From the IMG/VR virus record IMGVR_UViG_3300006868_000051, positions 1 to 33,259 of that record: 33,259 nucleotides of DNA, one strand, 5' to 3'. Both the position numbers and the translations under genes were made by a program. Below the pieces are notes generated by a model. It searched no databases, had not been told where the DNA came from, and saw only the letters and a program-made list of their open reading frames with translations. The DNA is from a virus. Positions 7,922-15,832 of this stretch are shown here, piece by piece (positions within the stretch are counted from its first letter, which is position 1; every line of letters starts with the position of its first letter).

Positions 7922-9973
7922 ATGGCGTCAGAGATTCGTGTAAATCAGATAACCAGTAGAACAGGGGTAAGCACAGTAAGTTTTACTGATAGTGGTCCTG
8001 TAATTTCTGGCGTCACCACAGTTCAGGGAAGTCTAAATGTTGCTGATGGTATCACTGGCAATCAGATTACTGTTGGTGATACATTTTTAACACCCACAAG
8101 TATTGGTATCGGAACCACAAACACGACTGGAAGAAGTGCTGGTATTAATACAGCACAAGGAACTTTAATCTACAATAGCGATACTGGTTCTGTTCAAGTT
8201 TATAATGGTAATTCCTGGTCTGATGTCGGCAAAGAGGCAATGAATGCCACTGGTGGTTTGGTGAATGAGTATGTAGAAGGTGGTAGGGTTTATAGGGCTC
8301 ATATCTTTACTTCATCTGCGTCTTTTAATGTATTATCGGCACCTCCTTCTGCGACTGTTGACTACCTTGTGGTCGGTGGTGGGGGTGGTGGATCTCCAAA
8401 ACGTGGTGGCGGTGGTGGTGCCGGTGGTTTTAGAATTGGTAGTGGTTCTCCAATAACTGTAAGTTCGTATACAGTTACAGTAGGCGGTGGTGGAGCTGCA
8501 GCAGAACTAGTACCTACCAATCAATCAGCAAGTGGATCTCCTTCAATATTTTCCACCACAACATCACAAGGCGGTGGTGCAGGTGGAGCAGATGCCGCTC
8601 CACCCATCGCAGGTGGAGTACCCGGTGGTTCGGGTGGAGGAGCTTGCCAGCGAGCTACTACTGGAACTCCTGGAACTGGAAATAGAGTTACGGGAACATC
8701 AACACCAGTACCACCACAAGGAAATGATGGTGGATCTGCAGATCCTTCTATTTCTGGTGCTCCAAATTATGGAGCTGGTGGTGGAGGAGGAGCAAGTAGT
8801 AATGGATCTGATGGAAGTCCCACTATTGCTGGACCTGGTGGATCTGGTTCTCTGTCTGCTATTACTGGATTTTCTACTCATTATGCCGGTGGTGGAGGAG
8901 GAGGACATTATGAACCAGGTGCAACTAGATCAACAGGTGGAATAGGTGGAGGAGGTGCTGGTGGTACTGGACCAAATATACCAGGAGTTTCTGGAACTGT
9001 TGCTACTGGTGGTGGTGGAGGAGGAGGATGGAATAATATTCCAGGAACTCAATTGTCAGGTGGTTCCGGTGGTTCTGGTATCGTAGTCATCCGTTATGAG
9101 ATAGGGCAAGTTGGAGGAATCGCCAAAGCAACTGGTGGTGCGATTTCTTATGCTAATGGGAAAACAATTCATACATTCTATTCATCAGGAACCTTTACGG
9201 TTACTAATCCAGCACTAACGTCCGTTGACTACCTTGTGGTCGCTGGTGGTGGTTCTGGTGGATCAGCTTCCAGTCCTTCCTCTTGGGCTTCTGGCGGAGG
9301 AGGAGGTGCAGGTGGTTTTAGAACTGGTATTGGATTGCCGATTTCTGGAAGTATATCAGTTACTGTTGGTGGTGGCGGCGCAGGAAATAAAAAATCTAAT
9401 AATGGAAATAATGGATCTCCGTCAGTATTTTCCACTATAACTTCAACAGGAGGTGGCGCCGGTGGAGCTTATTATGGAAATCCAGGTCAACCTGGTGGTT
9501 CTGGCGGCGGCGGATCCCAGGGTCCTAGCGGTATTCTTCCTGGTGGAACTGGAAATACTCCACCAACTTCTCCTCCACAAGGAAATAATGGAGGTGCTGG
9601 TAGTCCGGGTGGGCCAGTATATGGTGCTGGCGCCGGTGGCGGTGCTGGTGGCGCTGGTCAATCAGGAACACCAACTGCTGGTGGTAATGGAGGACTCGGA
9701 GCAGCATCTGCTATTTCTGGAACATCAGTAACTTATGCTGGTGGTGGAGGAGGAGGAACTTTTTTTGGTCTAGGAACTGCTGGATCTGGTGGAATAGGTG
9801 GAGGAGGAGCAGCTGGATTATCAGATCCTAATGGAAATAACGGCAATTCTGGAATTCAAAGTCTTGGAGGAGGTGGAGGTGGTGCGTCTGGGGCTGGAAC
9901 GTTCGCTGCTTCCGATCAAATATCTGGCGGCGACGGTGGATCCGGTATCGTCATCATCGCTTATCCTTCATAA
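7922..9973 (+). CDS. Glycine-rich tail fibre / adhesin protein 1 (683 aa)
   Basis: N-terminal tag MASEIRVNQI, then a shaft with NQITVGDTF, PTSIGIGTTN and a LIYNSDTGSVQVYNGNSW segment (to ~105). Two tandem glycine-rich domains follow at about 147-396 and 435-683. Each is introduced by HIFTSSASFNV- or HTFYSSGTFTV-like strands and VDYLVVGGG, and each ends in GGSGIVVIRY or GGSGIVIIAY. Long runs of G with S, A, P and N recall glycine-rich sandwich domains of fibre tips and phage adhesins; receptor binding is inferred. It follows the 1193-aa gene by 18 nt without its own late promoter. Long opposite-strand frames here are by-products of GGT-rich coding. Confidence 0.88.
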   Translation: MASEIRVNQITSRTGVSTVSFTDSGPVISGVTTVQGSLNVADGITGNQITVGDTFLTPTSIGIGTTNTTGRSAGINTAQGTLIYNSDTGSVQVYNGNSWSDVGKEAMNATGGLVNEYVEGGRVYRAHIFTSSASFNVLSAPPSATVDYLVVGGGGGGSPKRGGGGGAGGFRIGSGSPITVSSYTVTVGGGGAAAELVPTNQSASGSPSIFSTTTSQGGGAGGADAAPPIAGGVPGGSGGGACQRATTGTPGTGNRVTGTSTPVPPQGNDGGSADPSISGAPNYGAGGGGGASSNGSDGSPTIAGPGGSGSLSAITGFSTHYAGGGGGGHYEPGATRSTGGIGGGGAGGTGPNIPGVSGTVATGGGGGGGWNNIPGTQLSGGSGGSGIVVIRYEIGQVGGIAKATGGAISYANGKTIHTFYSSGTFTVTNPALTSVDYLVVAGGGSGGSASSPSSWASGGGGGAGGFRTGIGLPISGSISVTVGGGGAGNKKSNNGNNGSPSVFSTITSTGGGAGGAYYGNPGQPGGSGGGGSQGPSGILPGGTGNTPPTSPPQGNNGGAGSPGGPVYGAGAGGGAGGAGQSGTPTAGGNGGLGAASAISGTSVTYAGGGGGGTFFGLGTAGSGGIGGGGAAGLSDPNGNNGNSGIQSLGGGGGGASGAGTFAASDQISGGDGGSGIVIIAYPS

Positions 9974-9976
9974 ATA
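9969..9976 (+). promoter_or_regulatory. T4-like late promoter motif (CATAAATA) in a stop codon
   Basis: It contains the TAA stop of glycine-rich protein 1 (9971-9973), is followed by TCTAAAAAAGC, and ends 17 nt before the ATG at 9994. Confidence 0.8.
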
Positions 9977-9993
9977 TCTAAAAAAGCACCAAG

Positions 9994-10233
9994 ATGTCCA
10001 CAATCAAGGCAAACATTATTGATTCATCTTCCGCAACAACGGAGTTCAAAGATCAGATTACTGCTAATGGTGATAAGCAGTGGGTGGATTCTTATGGTGT
10101 GATTAAAACCAATCGCACAACTATCTCAGAAGATGTGACGATTCCAGCAGGATCAAATGGTCTTTCCGCAGGACCAATTACGATTGCTGATACTTATGAG
10201 GTAACTGTTAATGGGGAGTGGGTGATTGTATGA
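9994..10233 (+). CDS. Small fibre adaptor-like protein, tandem copy 1 (79 aa)
   Basis: The product starts with the shared tag MSTIKANIID and continues with a TTEFKDQITANGDKQW segment, then YGVIKTNRTT and the C-terminal module IPAGSNGLSAGPITI...GEWVIV. It is exactly as long as the next protein and alignable along its whole length, so the two arose by tandem duplication. It has no enzyme motif. Position directly upstream of a glycine-rich fibre suggests an adaptor or base component (inference). The last bases contain the ribosome site and overlap the ATG of the next gene as ATGA. Confidence 0.85.
   Translation: MSTIKANIIDSSSATTEFKDQITANGDKQWVDSYGVIKTNRTTISEDVTIPAGSNGLSAGPITIADTYEVTVNGEWVIV
10213..10218 (+). 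promoter_or_regulatory. Ribosome binding site (GGGGAG) deciding the start at 10230
   Basis: GGGGAG lies 11 nt before the ATG at 10230. An upstream in-frame ATG at 10218 is less likely because the one at 10230 yields the conserved N-terminal tag. Confidence 0.5.
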
Positions 10234-10469
10234 CTAAATTAATTGTAAATACAATACGCTCACATCAGGGCACTGTTGACTTTAAAGATATTATTTCTGC
10301 GAATGGTGCAAAGCAATGGTTAGACACTTACGGTGTCATCAAGGCTTGTAAGAATACCATTGATGAGGATGTAACTATTCCAGCAGGAACTAACGGAGTC
10401 ACAGCAGGAGCAGTCACAGTAAGTTCTGGTAAGACTGTCACTATTCAAGGAGAGTGGAGGATCATATGA
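10230..10469 (+). CDS. Small fibre adaptor-like protein, tandem copy 2 (79 aa)
   Basis: I place the start at ATG 10230, overlapping the previous TGA as ATGA, rather than 12 nt upstream, because it gives MTKLIVNTIRS, which aligns with the tags of neighbouring proteins and makes the protein the same length (79 aa) as copy 1. It shares FKDIISANGAKQW, YGVIK and EDVTIPAGTNG with copy 1, and ends VTIQGEWRII. The conserved AGP of the terminal module is AGA here. The two small genes and the glycine-rich protein 2 gene form a translationally coupled set driven by the promoter at 9969. Confidence 0.82.
   Translation: MTKLIVNTIRSHQGTVDFKDIISANGAKQWLDTYGVIKACKNTIDEDVTIPAGTNGVTAGAVTVSSGKTVTIQGEWRII
10456..10460 (+). 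promoter_or_regulatory. Ribosome binding site (GGAGG) deciding the start at 10466
   Basis: GGAGG ends 5 nt before the ATG at 10466. It supports that start over the in-frame ATG at 10454, which lies upstream of the site. Confidence 0.65.
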
Positions 10470-12553
10470 CTAGCAAGATTATTGTCAATACAATAGAAGG
10501 AGATGTTGGAGTTAGCAGCGTAACAGTTGCTAGTAATCTTAATGTTCCTGGTTCTATAACTGTTGGTAACTTAATAGGAAATGTTACTGGCGAGGTAAAT
10601 ATTACAAATAAAACCACACTACAAAGAAATGCTGGTGTTGGAACTGATGATGGTGCATTAGTTTATAATTCTGACGTAAAGCAGTTACAGGTATATAACG
10701 GATCTATTGGGTGGTCTAATCTTGGTGGTGGATATATTGAAGCATCTGGTGGTACTGTTTCAGAATACCAAGATGGTAGTGTTTTTTATAGAGCACATAA
10801 GTTTACTAATTCTGGACAGTTTAACGTACATAATGCACCAGAAAATGCAAAGATCGACTATCTTTTAGTTGGTGGTGGTGGTTCTGGTGGAACTGGTGGT
10901 ACTAATGGTAGATCTGGTGCAGGTGGAGGTGCGGGTCTTCTCCGTTATCAGACCAATCAATCTATTTCGGAAGGTTCTTATAACATTACTATCGGTGCAG
11001 GTGGGGTTGGTAGTATCAGTAACGTTATTGGTAATCCTGGAAATGCTTCTACATTAGAGTTGGGATCTACCACAGTTACTTCACCAGGTGGTGGTGGTGG
11101 TGGTGGGGGATCTAGTGGTATTGACCAAAGAGGTGCAGATGGTGGTTCTGGTGGCGGTAGTCAGCAAGGTGTTGGTGGTAGTGGTGATGGAGACTCTGGT
11201 GGTTCCAATGGATCTGTTTCGCCAGATCAAGGATGGGGTAATAATGGTGAGAGTGCAATAAATGCTGGCGGTGGCGGCGGAGCAGGTCAATCTGGGGGAA
11301 CGGGCAGAGCAAGGGATGGTGGTGATGGATTATCATATAATATTACTGGAATTACAACTTACTATGCTGGCGGCGGTGGTGGTGCTGATAGTGAAATTGG
11401 TCTTAGTGGACCATATGTAGAACCATTGGCAGGTGTTGGTGGTCTTGGTGGCGGTGGGGATGCACATAGTACATATCCAACGAGAACTGGTGAAGCTGGT
11501 GGTGCTCAGCACGGTGTTGGTGGTTCTGGTGGAGGTGGCGGAGGTGCTGCAAGATTTGAACCAGCCCCAGTTGGACTTCAGATGGGTGCAAATGGTGGTT
11601 CTGGTGTTTGCGTTATCAGATATCAAATTGGTGGACTAAGTGGTACTGCCAAAGCAACTGGTGGTATGATATCTTTTAAAGGTGGAAAAGTAATTCACCA
11701 ATTCCTTTCATCAGGAGAATTTACTGTTACCAATCCAACATTGACATCTATTAACTATCTTGTCGTCGGTGGCGGCGGAGGTGGTGGTGGAGATAATAAC
11801 AATAATGGTGCTGGCGGCGGAGCAGGTCTTCTACGTTATGCTGAAAATCAACCAATATCCACAGGAACATATCCTGTTGTTGTTGGTGCTTCTGGTGCAG
11901 GTGGACAGCAAGGTACTGGACTTAATTCGGGACCCGGATTTGATGGTGGTGCATCAACACTCAATCTTCCTTCCGCAATAACATCTCCTGGTGGTGGAGG
12001 TGGAAGTGGTCAAGATGGTTCCGGTAGAGCAGGTGGTTCTGGCGGAGGAGGTGGCGGCGGAGGAAATCCTGCTTTAGGTGGTAGTGCAACTGGTGCAAGT
12101 GGAGGAACTCCAAACTCAGTATCTCCACCACTTGGATGGGGTAATAATGGTGGACAAAATAATGGAAATGAACCATATTGTGCAGGTGGCGGCGGCGGTG
12201 CTGGTGCAAATGGTTATGATGGTGGAAACGCCAACTCATTCCCAACAACAATGGTTCCAAGAGGTCAACTTGGTAGAGGTGGAACTGGACTCATTTACAA
12301 CATTACTGGTTATGATGTTGGATATGCTGGTGGTGGAAGTGCCTCACTTTCAGAAAGAGGTCCTGATATAGGTGGTGGTGGTCGTGGTCCAGGATCTTAT
12401 GATACGCCAGGATCTGGTACTGCTGGTCAAGTTAATCGTGGATCTGGTGGTGGAGGAGGTTGTCGAGTTCCTGGCAATGGTCCTGATCCAAATATTGCTG
12501 GTTCTGGTGGCAATGGTGGTTCTGGTATCGTCATCATCTCTTATCCAGTCTGA
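10466..12553 (+). CDS. Glycine-rich tail fibre / adhesin protein 2 (695 aa)
   Basis: I use ATG 10466, overlapping the previous stop as ATGA, because GGAGG lies 5 nt upstream and the product begins with the tag MTSKIIVNTIEG. The shaft has VTVASNLNVPGSITVGNL and a LVYNSDVKQLQVYNG segment. Two glycine-rich domains follow, opened by KIDYLLVGGG and by SINYLVVGGG, and closed by GGSGVCVIRYQIGG and GGSGIVIISYPV. It is a diverged relative of glycine-rich proteins 1 and 3, with the same two-domain plan. The role is probably receptor binding at the fibre tip (inferred). Its stop overlaps a late promoter. Confidence 0.86.
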   Translation: MTSKIIVNTIEGDVGVSSVTVASNLNVPGSITVGNLIGNVTGEVNITNKTTLQRNAGVGTDDGALVYNSDVKQLQVYNGSIGWSNLGGGYIEASGGTVSEYQDGSVFYRAHKFTNSGQFNVHNAPENAKIDYLLVGGGGSGGTGGTNGRSGAGGGAGLLRYQTNQSISEGSYNITIGAGGVGSISNVIGNPGNASTLELGSTTVTSPGGGGGGGGSSGIDQRGADGGSGGGSQQGVGGSGDGDSGGSNGSVSPDQGWGNNGESAINAGGGGGAGQSGGTGRARDGGDGLSYNITGITTYYAGGGGGADSEIGLSGPYVEPLAGVGGLGGGGDAHSTYPTRTGEAGGAQHGVGGSGGGGGGAARFEPAPVGLQMGANGGSGVCVIRYQIGGLSGTAKATGGMISFKGGKVIHQFLSSGEFTVTNPTLTSINYLVVGGGGGGGGDNNNNGAGGGAGLLRYAENQPISTGTYPVVVGASGAGGQQGTGLNSGPGFDGGASTLNLPSAITSPGGGGGSGQDGSGRAGGSGGGGGGGGNPALGGSATGASGGTPNSVSPPLGWGNNGGQNNGNEPYCAGGGGGAGANGYDGGNANSFPTTMVPRGQLGRGGTGLIYNITGYDVGYAGGGSASLSERGPDIGGGGRGPGSYDTPGSGTAGQVNRGSGGGGGCRVPGNGPDPNIAGSGGNGGSGIVIISYPV

Positions 12554-12559
12554 TAAATA
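12552..12559 (+). promoter_or_regulatory. T4-like late promoter motif (GATAAATA) in a stop codon
   Basis: It overlaps TGA 12551-12553 and is followed by TCTAAAAAAGTATTATATAA, almost the same leader as at 22267-22286. The ATG is 20 nt downstream. Confidence 0.8.
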
Positions 12560-12579
12560 TCTAAAAAAGTATTATATAA

Positions 12580-14691
12580 ATGTCTGACATCAGGTTTAAT
12601 AATTGGTATCACCAATCTGGAACTGGCGGAGTTTATCAGGACGGTTCTGGGAATATTGGCATTGGAACTTCTGTGCCAACTTCAAACCTTGATGTTGCGG
12701 GAACTGTAACTGCTACGACTTTTAGTGGTAACCTGACTGGCAACCTGAGTGGTAATGTAACTGCAAATCAGATTACTGTTGGTGATAGTTTTATAAGACC
12801 AACAAGTATTGGAATAGGTGCGACTGATACCACAGGACGGAATGCTGGTGTTGGAACTGCTGTTGGAACTCTTATATTCAATGCGTCTACCAATATGGTT
12901 CAGGGATATGGACCAGAGGGTTGGGTTGATGTTAAGTCATTGGTCAAGTCTGGACTTTCTGCTACTGGTGGAATCATCAGTGAATATGAAGATTCTGGTA
13001 TAGCGTATAGAGCACACGTATTTACTTCATCAGGAACCTTTAATGTAACACAACTTTCTGAGGATTTTGCTAATAATGTTGACTATCTTGTGGTCGCAGG
13101 CGGCGGCGGTGGTGGTGGAAAAAGAGGTGGTGGTGGTGGTGCTGGCGGATTTAAATATGTAACTGGATCTCCCGTAGATATACAGTCATATTCAGTTGTT
13201 GTTGGTGGTGGGGGTAGGGGAAATCAATCTCCAGAGGGTGCTAATGCTGCACCAAATGGTAGCAATTCATCATTTAATGGAACAACATCTAGTGGTGGTG
13301 GCGGTGGTGGATCATGTGATCCAGCTGGAACTAGTTCGACTGGTGGTTCTGGTGGTTCAGGTGGCGGTGGTTCTGGTCAAGGAACAACAAATGCTGATGG
13401 TGGTGCAGGAACAGCACTAGAAGGCAATCCAGGATTTAAGGCAGAAGCTTCACCAGGAACTGCTGGTGGTGGAGGTGGTGCTGGTACTGGGGGACCAATT
13501 ACAACGATATCAAAAAATGGTGGTAATGGTTTAGCGAATGCTATTACTGGAACATCAATAACTTATGCTGGCGGCGGAGGTGGTGGTGCCGTACCAGGAG
13601 AAGGTACTGGTGCTGGAACAGGTGGAACTGGTGGTGGTGGTGATGGTCGTAATGATGGTGGATTTTTTGGATATTCTGGCACTGCTGGATTAGGTGGCGG
13701 TGGCGGTGGCGGACCTAGTAATGATACTCAAGGAGGTCACGGTGGTTCAGGTACAGTTATTATCAGATATAAAATCGGATTAAATCAAACAGGAACTGCA
13801 AAAGCAACTGGCGGAAATATAAGTTTTTATGATAGCAAAACCATTCATACCTTTACAAATACTGGAACTTTTGTAAATACTTCAGGATCTCCACTTTCTA
13901 TCGAATATGTTGTTGTTGCTGGTGGTGGTGGCGGCGGCGGAAATATTGGTGGCGGTGGAGGTGCCGGTGGATATCAAACTGGATCTACTACTTGCCCAAC
14001 AAGTCCCGTAACTGTAACTGTTGGTGCTGGAGGTAATGGTGGACCTCAATCACCCGACGGTCTTTCTGGATCTGATGGATCGGCGGGAGGTCTAAGTGGA
14101 GCATTAACCGTTCCTGTTGCTGGTGGTGGTTATGGTGGAAAAGGTGGCGGAGCTGCTGCAAACGGTAATCCTGGCGGTTCTGGTGGTGGAGGAGGAGGAT
14201 ATAACGCAACTTCTGCGGGGACGGGAATTGGTGGTCCTCCAAGACAAGGTTATAATGGTGGTGGTGCTGCTTCATATGGAGGAGTAGGTGCAGGTGCAGG
14301 CGGCGGCGGAGGTGCTGGTGGAGTAGGAGAATCAAATACTGGAAACGCACCTGCTGGCGATGGAGGTCTTGGAGTTCAAATTCCTGCAACGTTTAGAGAT
14401 CCAAAATCAACTGTTGGATTCCCTGGTCCATCTGGAACTTATTGGGTTGCTGGTGGAGGAGGAGGAGGAAGATATGATCCTGCCACAGGAAATGGAACTG
14501 GTGGTTCAGGTCCATCAGGTGGTGGACCATATGCAGGAGCAGGAAATGGTGCTTTACAGAATACTGCTGGGGATGATGCTTTAGCAAACTCTGGAAGTGG
14601 AGGTGGTGGAGGAGGTTCTTATTCTGGACAACCAGCAAAAAGTGGTGGTTCTGGTGGTTCTGGCATTGTCATTATCTCCTATCCAACCTGA
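12580..14691 (+). CDS. Glycine-rich tail fibre / adhesin protein 3 (703 aa)
   Basis: The N-terminus differs (MSDIRFNNWYHQSGTGGVYQ) and leads into IGIGTSVPTSNLDVAGTV, then TATTFSGNLTGNLSGNVTAN, then NQITVGDSF and PTSIGIGATDTTGR, which repeats the shaft of glycine-rich protein 1. Two glycine-rich domains follow, opened by NVDYLVVAGGGGGGG and IEYVVVAGGGGGGG, and closed by GGSGTVIIRYKIG and GGSGIVIISYPT. The mixture of a fibre-repeat N-terminus with the domains of its neighbours shows modular assembly. Its own late promoter and the downstream small chaperone-like gene make it a separate expression unit. Confidence 0.88.
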   Translation: MSDIRFNNWYHQSGTGGVYQDGSGNIGIGTSVPTSNLDVAGTVTATTFSGNLTGNLSGNVTANQITVGDSFIRPTSIGIGATDTTGRNAGVGTAVGTLIFNASTNMVQGYGPEGWVDVKSLVKSGLSATGGIISEYEDSGIAYRAHVFTSSGTFNVTQLSEDFANNVDYLVVAGGGGGGGKRGGGGGAGGFKYVTGSPVDIQSYSVVVGGGGRGNQSPEGANAAPNGSNSSFNGTTSSGGGGGGSCDPAGTSSTGGSGGSGGGGSGQGTTNADGGAGTALEGNPGFKAEASPGTAGGGGGAGTGGPITTISKNGGNGLANAITGTSITYAGGGGGGAVPGEGTGAGTGGTGGGGDGRNDGGFFGYSGTAGLGGGGGGGPSNDTQGGHGGSGTVIIRYKIGLNQTGTAKATGGNISFYDSKTIHTFTNTGTFVNTSGSPLSIEYVVVAGGGGGGGNIGGGGGAGGYQTGSTTCPTSPVTVTVGAGGNGGPQSPDGLSGSDGSAGGLSGALTVPVAGGGYGGKGGGAAANGNPGGSGGGGGGYNATSAGTGIGGPPRQGYNGGGAASYGGVGAGAGGGGGAGGVGESNTGNAPAGDGGLGVQIPATFRDPKSTVGFPGPSGTYWVAGGGGGGRYDPATGNGTGGSGPSGGGPYAGAGNGALQNTAGDDALANSGSGGGGGGSYSGQPAKSGGSGGSGIVIISYPT

Positions 14692-14697
14692 TAAATA
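14690..14697 (+). promoter_or_regulatory. T4-like late promoter motif (GATAAATA) in a stop codon
   Basis: It overlaps TGA 14689-14691 and ends 26 nt before the ATG at 14724. The usual downstream CTAAAAA element is missing. Confidence 0.7.
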
Positions 14698-14723
14698 CTG
14701 CTGTATATCAATTACTTGACTAT

Positions 14724-15092
14724 ATGGCATACAGAAAGTTCAAGGGTAAGCAGTACCCTATTCCTGGTGTAGACACCGCAATCAATACACTTCGTCCAGG
14801 TTCTCGTTGGGACCTATCAAACACTACTTTCACAAGATTTGAAGACGATCAAGGTAGGGAAGCACCAACGTGGGAAGAAATTCAAGCAGAAGTTGAAAGA
14901 GAAGTAGATATCTACAACTACTTCCTTTACGAAAGAAACAGACAAGAAGCATATCCCGATTGGAGAGACCAACTTGATATGTTGTATCAAGATATTAAGT
15001 CTGGTAATCTAGCAGATGGTAGTTGGGTTGCTGCTATCGATAAAGTAAAGGAAGCACACCCCAAACCCGAAGGTCCAGAACCCGAACTCTGA
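14724..15092 (+). CDS. Small acidic protein, probable fibre-assembly chaperone-like (122 aa)
   Basis: Residues ~20-55 (AINTLRPGSRWDL, then APTWEEIQAEVERE) correspond to the N-terminal part of the proteins at 21886 and 31170. Residues ~68-90 carry the YERNRQEAYPDWRDQLDMLY motif seen in many small phage proteins encoded beside tail fibres. The protein is strongly acidic and has no enzyme motif. It follows the third glycine-rich fibre, so a cognate assembly role is plausible but inferred. No Shine-Dalgarno sequence is visible; the start is the first ATG after the promoter. Confidence 0.78.
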   Translation: MAYRKFKGKQYPIPGVDTAINTLRPGSRWDLSNTTFTRFEDDQGREAPTWEEIQAEVEREVDIYNYFLYERNRQEAYPDWRDQLDMLYQDIKSGNLADGSWVAAIDKVKEAHPKPEGPEPEL

Positions 15093-15120
15093 ATCAAAAT
15101 CGACTTTTGTTTTCAAAGAT

Positions 15121-15150
15121 CGGGGGAAAAATTCCCGGTAAAAATTTTAG
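15121..15150 (+). terminator. Weak candidate terminator between the fibre unit and the oxygenase unit
   Basis: GGGAA (15124-15128) can pair with TTCCC (15132-15136) over a three-base loop, and an A/T-rich run follows. There is no clean run of T, so termination is uncertain. The rest of the 122-nt gap holds only the promoter at 15164. Confidence 0.25.
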
Positions 15151-15163
15151 TCTCCAGGGTCGA

Positions 15164-15192
15164 TTGACTGTTGGGGCACATTCAACTATAAT
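15164..15192 (+). promoter_or_regulatory. Near-consensus sigma70 promoter for the oxygenase operon
   Basis: TTGACT (15164-15169) is followed after exactly 17 nt by TATAAT (15187-15192). This is the host-type promoter that cyanophage early genes use, unlike the late NATAAATA motif elsewhere in the window. It is placed 22 nt before the ATG at 15215. Confidence 0.78.
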
Positions 15193-15214
15193 AAACTGAA
15201 ACTAGTACTCAATT

Positions 15215-15832
15215 ATGGCGTATCTGACTTGTTGGCATATGACTAATTTGCCGACTGAAATTGTAGAAATCATAGAAAAAGACGTTCAAACATTTGATGC
15301 AGTTGCACAAGACTCCCAGATTATGGGAGAGCAAGTAGATAAAGTAATCCGTAATAGTAAGAACGCTTGGATTCCTACCTCGCACTGGATCGGCGGTTGG
15401 TTGTGGTATTACATCGATAAGATTAACAGAGAGAACTTCTGTTATGACTTATATGATATTGATGGTGGTAGTATTCAATATACTCAATATGGTGAAGGAC
15501 AGTTTTATAACTGGCACCAAGATGCTGATATCGATACTTTCTACAAACCACAATTGGTTCCTAGTTCTGGCACCAATTTGAGTCAAGACCAAGTTACACT
15601 GCAAGGTGAGACTGTAAGAAAACTGTCTTTTGCAGTTCAACTCTCTGATCCTAGTGACTACACTGGCGGAGAAGTTCAGTTCCTTGATAATAGTGGCAAG
15701 ACATACTTTGCACCTAAACAGCGTGGAACTCTGATGGTATTTGACTCACGCACTAAGCACCGTGTTCGTCGTGTTCGCTCTGGTATGCGTAAGAGTCTTG
15801 TTGGTTGGGTTGTTGGTCCGAGGTGGAAGTGA
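15215..15832 (+). CDS. 2OG-Fe(II) oxygenase, prolyl-4-hydroxylase-like (205 aa)
   Basis: The core of the double-stranded beta-helix fold is visible: QYGEGQFYNWHQDAD with the iron ligands H101 and D103, a strand LSFAVQLSDPSDYTGGEVQF, and DSRTKHRVRRVRSGMRKSL, where H182 is the third ligand and R192 would bind 2-oxoglutarate. The length is normal for phage oxygenases of this type. These enzymes hydroxylate proteins, nucleic acids or small molecules with O2 and 2-oxoglutarate; the substrate is unknown. It is the first gene of a three-gene set whose stops and starts overlap. It has a sigma70-type promoter and no clear Shine-Dalgarno sequence. Confidence 0.88.
   Translation: MAYLTCWHMTNLPTEIVEIIEKDVQTFDAVAQDSQIMGEQVDKVIRNSKNAWIPTSHWIGGWLWYYIDKINRENFCYDLYDIDGGSIQYTQYGEGQFYNWHQDADIDTFYKPQLVPSSGTNLSQDQVTLQGETVRKLSFAVQLSDPSDYTGGEVQFLDNSGKTYFAPKQRGTLMVFDSRTKHRVRRVRSGMRKSLVGWVVGPRWK
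15820..15826 (+). promoter_or_regulatory. Ribosome binding site (GAGGTGG) deciding the start at 15832
   Basis: GAGGTGG lies 5 nt before the ATG at 15832, inside the end of the upstream gene. It supports that start over an in-frame ATG at 15805. Confidence 0.6.

Larger units (their letters stand above)
9994..10469 (+). repeat. Tandem duplication of a 240-nt gene
   Basis: Two 240-nt genes (9994-10233 and 10230-10469) encode alignable 79-aa proteins that share TxFKDxIxANGxKQW, YGVIK, EDVTIPAG and GEW. Codon usage has diverged, so the duplication is old or one copy was acquired. Confidence 0.85.

Noticed and set aside
8532-8945. Long overlapping frames within the glycine-rich genes, for example Met/Leu/Val-rich or His/Thr/Ser-rich products on both strands (also near 9225-9731, 11081-11639, 11961-12371 and 13988-14638)
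   Set aside because: They are shadows of GGT- and GGA-rich glycine codons: low complexity, no ribosome sites, and overlapped completely by a strongly supported gene.
7922-14691. Collagen-like G-x-y triplet domains that would be obvious substrates for a prolyl hydroxylase
   Set aside because: Glycines are clustered rather than in a strict every-third pattern, so the collagen analogy is only loose.
15096-15110. CAAAA...TTTTG inverted repeat after the 122-aa gene as a terminator
   Set aside because: Only five A-T pairs, too weak to count as a terminator on its own.
15093-15214. tRNA or other structured RNA in the gap upstream of the oxygenases
   Set aside because: No cloverleaf or conserved tRNA boxes are apparent; the gap is explained by a weak hairpin and a sigma70 promoter.
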